A stretch of DNA of 64,000 nucleotides, from contig CAVZQZ010000007.1 in the NCBI GenBank assembly GCA_963777565.1, positions 1 through 64,000 on the forward strand, in the 5' to 3' direction. Source of the stretch: CALMEC01 sp963777565. GTDB lineage: Bacteria > Actinomycetota > Thermoleophilia > Miltoncostaeales > Miltoncostaeaceae. Below the pieces are notes generated by a model. The model saw nothing but the letters and a program-made list of their open reading frames with translations. It was not told the DNA's origin and made no database searches. A program made the translations under genes and the position numbers. Below, in pieces: positions 61,443 to 64,000 of the stretch (positions within the stretch are counted from its first letter, which is position 1; each line of letters starts with the position of its first letter).

Positions 61443-63001
61443 AGCGGGATGTTCCCGTGCTTGCGCTTCGGCCCCGGCTCGCGCTTGGTGAGCGACAGCT
61501 CGAGCGCCTTGATGAGCCACGGGCGGGTCTCCTCCGGCTCGATCACGTCGTCGACGTAGCCGCGCTCGGCCGCGATGTACGGGTTGGCGAACCGCTCCGT
61601 GTACTCGCCCACGAGCTCGGCCCTGCGCGTCGCGACGTCCCCGCCGTTCTTCGCGGCCGCCTCGAGCTCCTTGCGGAAGACGATGTTCACGGCGCCCTCC
61701 GGGCCCATCACCGCGATCTCAGCAGTCGGCCAGGCGGCGTTGAAGTCCGCGCCGATGTGCTTGCTGCTCATGACGTCGTACGCGCCGCCGTACGCCTTGC
61801 GCGTGATGACGGTGAGCTTCGGCACCGTCGCCTCGGCGTACGCGTAGAGCAGCTTCGCGCCGTGGAGGATGATGCCGCCGTACTCCTGCGACGTGCCGGG
61901 CAGGAACCCGGGGACGTCGACGAACGAGACGAGCGGAACGTTGAACGCGTCGCAGAAGCGGACGAAGCGCGCGCCCTTCGTGGAGGCGGCGATGTCGAGC
62001 ACGCCGGCCAACGCCTTCGGCTGGTTGCCGATCACCCCGATCGAGTGGCCGTTCAGCCGGGCGAAGCCGACCACGATGTTCTGGGCATAGAGGGGCGCCA
62101 CCTCGAAGAAGTGCCCGTCGTCGACGACGGCGCGGACGACGTCCACAATGTCGTACGGCTTCGTCGGGAGGTCCGGAACGATCGACTTGAGCGCGTCGTC
62201 CTGCCGGTCCGGAACGTCGTCTGGCTCCTCGTAGGGCGGCATCTCGAGGTTGTTCTGCGGGATGAACGAGAGGAGCTCGCGCACCATCTCGAGGCACTCC
62301 TCCTCGCTCTCCGACGCGAAGTGGGCGACGCCCGAGCGCGTGGCGTGCGACAGGGCGCCACCGAGCTCCTCCATCGTCACCTCCTCGCCGGTCACCGTCT
62401 TGATGACCTCCGGGCCCGTGATGAACATGTGGCTCGTGCCCTTGACCATGAAGATGAAGTCGGTGATCGCCGGGCTATAGACGGCGCCGCCGGCGCAGGG
62501 GCCCATCACCACGCTGATCTGCGGCACCACGCCGCTGGCCCGGACGTTGCGGAAGAAGATGTCGGCATAGCCGCCGAGGCTGACCACCCCCTCCTGGATG
62601 CGCGCGCCGCCGGAGTCGTTGATGCCGATCACCGGGCACCCCATCTTCACGCCGAGATCCATGACCTTGCAGATCTTCTCGGCGAACACCTCGCCCAGGC
62701 TGCCGCCGAACACGGTGAAGTCCTGGCTGAAGACGCATACCTTGCGACCGTCGATCGTGCCGTGGCCGGTCACCACCCCGTCACCCCACGGGCGGTTGTC
62801 CTCGAGCCCGAAGCCGTGGGCCCGGTGGCGCGTGAACATGTCGAGCTCCACGAACGAGCCCGGGTCGAGCAGCAGGTCGATGCGCTCGCGGGCGGTGAGC
62901 TTGCCCCGCGCGTGCTGGCGCTCGACGGCCGCCTCGGTGCCGGCGTGGATCGCCTCGCCGCGGAGATCCTGCAGCCGCTGGCGCTTGTCCTCGATGCTCA
63001 T
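61439..63001 (-). CDS. Propionyl/acetyl-CoA carboxylase beta subunit (carboxyltransferase)
   Basis: 520 residues. The biotin-side domain has GFGLEDNRPWGDGVVTGHGT, VCVFSQDFTVFGGSLGEVFA, INDSGGARIQEGVVSLGGYA and VMGPCAGGAVYSPAITDFIF. The acyl-CoA side has VDVPGFLPGTSQEYGGIILH, RKAYGGAYDVMSSKHIGADF and MGPEGAVNIVFRKELE. An Asp in the GGAYDVM motif is the residue type linked to propionyl-CoA preference in characterised enzymes, which agrees with the methylmalonyl-CoA mutase directly upstream. It overlaps the mutase stop by 4 nt and the epsilon gene by 4 nt. Confidence 0.93.
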   Translation of the reverse strand: MSIEDKRQRLQDLRGEAIHAGTEAAVERQHARGKLTARERIDLLLDPGSFVELDMFTRHRAHGFGLEDNRPWGDGVVTGHGTIDGRKVCVFSQDFTVFGGSLGEVFAEKICKVMDLGVKMGCPVIGINDSGGARIQEGVVSLGGYADIFFRNVRASGVVPQISVVMGPCAGGAVYSPAITDFIFMVKGTSHMFITGPEVIKTVTGEEVTMEELGGALSHATRSGVAHFASESEEECLEMVRELLSFIPQNNLEMPPYEEPDDVPDRQDDALKSIVPDLPTKPYDIVDVVRAVVDDGHFFEVAPLYAQNIVVGFARLNGHSIGVIGNQPKALAGVLDIAASTKGARFVRFCDAFNVPLVSFVDVPGFLPGTSQEYGGIILHGAKLLYAYAEATVPKLTVITRKAYGGAYDVMSSKHIGADFNAAWPTAEIAVMGPEGAVNIVFRKELEAAAKNGGDVATRRAELVGEYTERFANPYIAAERGYVDDVIEPEETRPWLIKALELSLTKREPGPKRKHGNIPL

Positions 63002-64000
63002 GAGGCGGCGGCCTCCGGCCGCCCGGGCTGGGTGGGACGAGTCCTCCGGTCGTGCTCGCCCCATTCCTCGCGCAGCACGTTGCAGACCTCGCCGACCGTG
63101 GCGCGGGCCCTGAGCGCGTCGCGCATGGGGTAGAGGAGGTTGTCGGAGCCGCGAGCGGCGGCACGCACGGCGTCGAGACCCCGCGCGACGTCGCCGGCGT
63201 CGCGCCGGGCGCGCAGCTCGGCGAGGCGGGCGACCTGGGCCCGTTCGATCTCCGGGTCGATCCTCAGGATCTCGGTGTCGACGTCGTCCTCCTCGGTGTA
63301 CGTGTTGATGCCGACGATCGGGCGCTCGCCCGAAGCCACCTCGAGCTGGTGGCGGTACGCGGAGTCGTGGATCTGCTGTGACATCAGGTCGATGCACTGC
63401 ACCGCGCCGCCGCGCCGGTCGATCTCGTCGATCAACGCCGACGCCCGGCGCTCGATCTCCGCCGTGAGCGACTCCACGTACCACGAGCCGCCGAGCGGGT
63501 CGACGGTGTCGGTGATGCCGCTCTCGGCGGCGATCACCTGCTGGGTGCGCAGGGCGAGCTTCGCGGCGCGCTCCGTGGGCAGCGCCAGCGCCTCGTCGAA
63601 GCCGTTGGCGTGGATGGACTGGGCCCCGCCGAGCGCGGCGGACAGCACCTGGGTCGCGACGCGGACGATGTTGTTCTCCGGCTGCTGCGCGGTGAGGGTC
63701 GACCCGCCGGTCTGGGCGTGGAAGCGCAGCATCATCGCCCGGTCATTCGTCGCGCCGAACCGTTCGCGCATGATGCCCGCCCACAGGCGCCGGGCGGCCC
63801 TGAACTTGGCGACCTCCTCGAAGATGTTGTTGTGGGCGTTGAAGAAGAACGACAGCCGGGGACCGAACGTGTCGACCGACAGGCCGGCGTCGATTGCGGC
63901 CTGCACATAGGCGATGCCGTTGGCGAGGGTGAACGCCACCTCCTGCACCGCCGTCGAGCCGGCCTCGCGGATGTGGTACCCCGAGATCGAGATCGTGTTC
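62998..64000 (-). CDS. Methylmalonyl-CoA mutase large subunit, catalytic domain (3' part; 5' end outside window)
   Basis: The last 334 codons are visible. Readable motifs: ISGYHIREAGSTAVQEVAFT (window edge), FFFNAHNNIFEEVAKFRAAR, RFHAQTGGSTLTAQQPENNI, IHANGFDEALALPTERAAKL and DPLGGSWYVESLT. This is the TIM-barrel domain that rearranges methylmalonyl-CoA and succinyl-CoA with adenosylcobalamin. The gene ends without a B12-binding domain (no DxHxxG), so a separate small subunit should exist elsewhere. It heads the carboxylase operon; isobutyryl-CoA or ethylmalonyl-CoA mutases are close alternatives. Confidence 0.93.
   Translation of the reverse strand, partial: NTISISGYHIREAGSTAVQEVAFTLANGIAYVQAAIDAGLSVDTFGPRLSFFFNAHNNIFEEVAKFRAARRLWAGIMRERFGATNDRAMMLRFHAQTGGSTLTAQQPENNIVRVATQVLSAALGGAQSIHANGFDEALALPTERAAKLALRTQQVIAAESGITDTVDPLGGSWYVESLTAEIERRASALIDEIDRRGGAVQCIDLMSQQIHDSAYRHQLEVASGERPIVGINTYTEEDDVDTEILRIDPEIERAQVARLAELRARRDAGDVARGLDAVRAAARGSDNLLYPMRDALRARATVGEVCNVLREEWGEHDRRTRPTQPGRPEAAAS

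Noticed and set aside
1..64000. CRISPR arrays, rRNA genes and complete insertion sequences
   Set aside because: None seen: no regularly spaced repeats, no rRNA signatures, and no transposase with inverted ends; only fragments at 6.8-7.35 kb.

Overview
The window is high-GC DNA in which most genes are intact and tightly packed, with many GTG starts and many 1-4 nt stop/start overlaps. It fits an uncultured or little-studied actinobacterium, most plausibly of the Thermoleophilia type. Supporting signs are 11-bp direct-repeat Pho boxes before pstS, an acyl-CoA carboxylase with a small epsilon-like subunit, SRP RNA next to dnaX, and two promoter-to-start spacings that suggest leaderless mRNAs. 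No taxonomic marker such as rRNA is present, so this placement is inference.

The left part, about 1-14.8 kb, is an accessory and decaying region. Bases 1-5.6 kb hold remains of a polysaccharide cluster in which every gene is broken: a DUF4910-type aminopeptidase with at least five frame changes, a short-chain dehydrogenase, a polyprenyl glycosylphosphotransferase, an NAD-dependent epimerase and a truncated family 2 glycosyltransferase. An intact glycosyltransferase follows at 5766. Next comes a 1.9-kb island bounded by tRNA-Val(CAC) and a 39-bp copy of the tRNA 3' end; it carries an OpgC-type acyltransferase and scraps of an integrase and an IstB-like ATPase. Two A/T-richer glycosyltransferases (9.6-11.7 kb) look recently acquired. 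Behind them are a broken methyltransferase, a (CTG)9 microsatellite, an inverted repeat resembling the tRNA-Val 3' end, an intact DMT transporter and a cytochrome P450 fragment.

From 14.8 kb on, the DNA is mostly conserved chromosome. It starts with a secreted apiosidase-like glycoside hydrolase lipoprotein divergent from a membrane-anchored metallophosphoesterase. SRP RNA-dnaX-ybaB-recR-PRC-barrel protein comes next (18.9-21.9 kb). A complete kdpFABCDE operon on the minus strand (21.9-29.7 kb) is preceded by a 45-residue membrane protein. Divergently, lysC-asd make aspartate semialdehyde.

From 32 to 54 kb there is central metabolism mixed with envelope genes: a GNAT protein and a zinc-ribbon-like protein, a CapA-like phosphatase, sdhA-sdhB-sdhE (with a CCG-domain subunit and no membrane anchors here), an MFS transporter, a 5'-3' exonuclease, an SQR-like flavoprotein, icd-mdh, a dolichol-phosphate-sugar-synthase-like enzyme, a SpoIID-NlpC/P60 fusion, an aminotransferase with a LapA-domain protein, mntH with a perfect 16-bp palindrome at its start, an L,D-transpeptidase and sucCD. 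Five TCA-cycle functions are therefore in one window.

The right end has a decayed DipZ-type thioredoxin C-terminus, then four tandem Pho-box repeats and pstS-pstC-pstA-pstB-phoU for phosphate uptake, with pstS frameshifted near its C-terminus. On the minus strand, the methylmalonyl-CoA mutase large subunit (cut by the window edge), carboxyltransferase, epsilon-like subunit and biotin carboxylase/BCCP form one operon. This makes malonyl- and/or methylmalonyl-CoA and isomerises the latter to succinyl-CoA, which feeds sucCD.

No wholly new system is evident. The most unusual points are the tRNA-Val-bounded island with its relic copies, the concentration of multiply frameshifted genes in the left 15 kb, the anchor-less sdhABE set, the SpoIID-NlpC/P60 fusion and the mntH palindrome.
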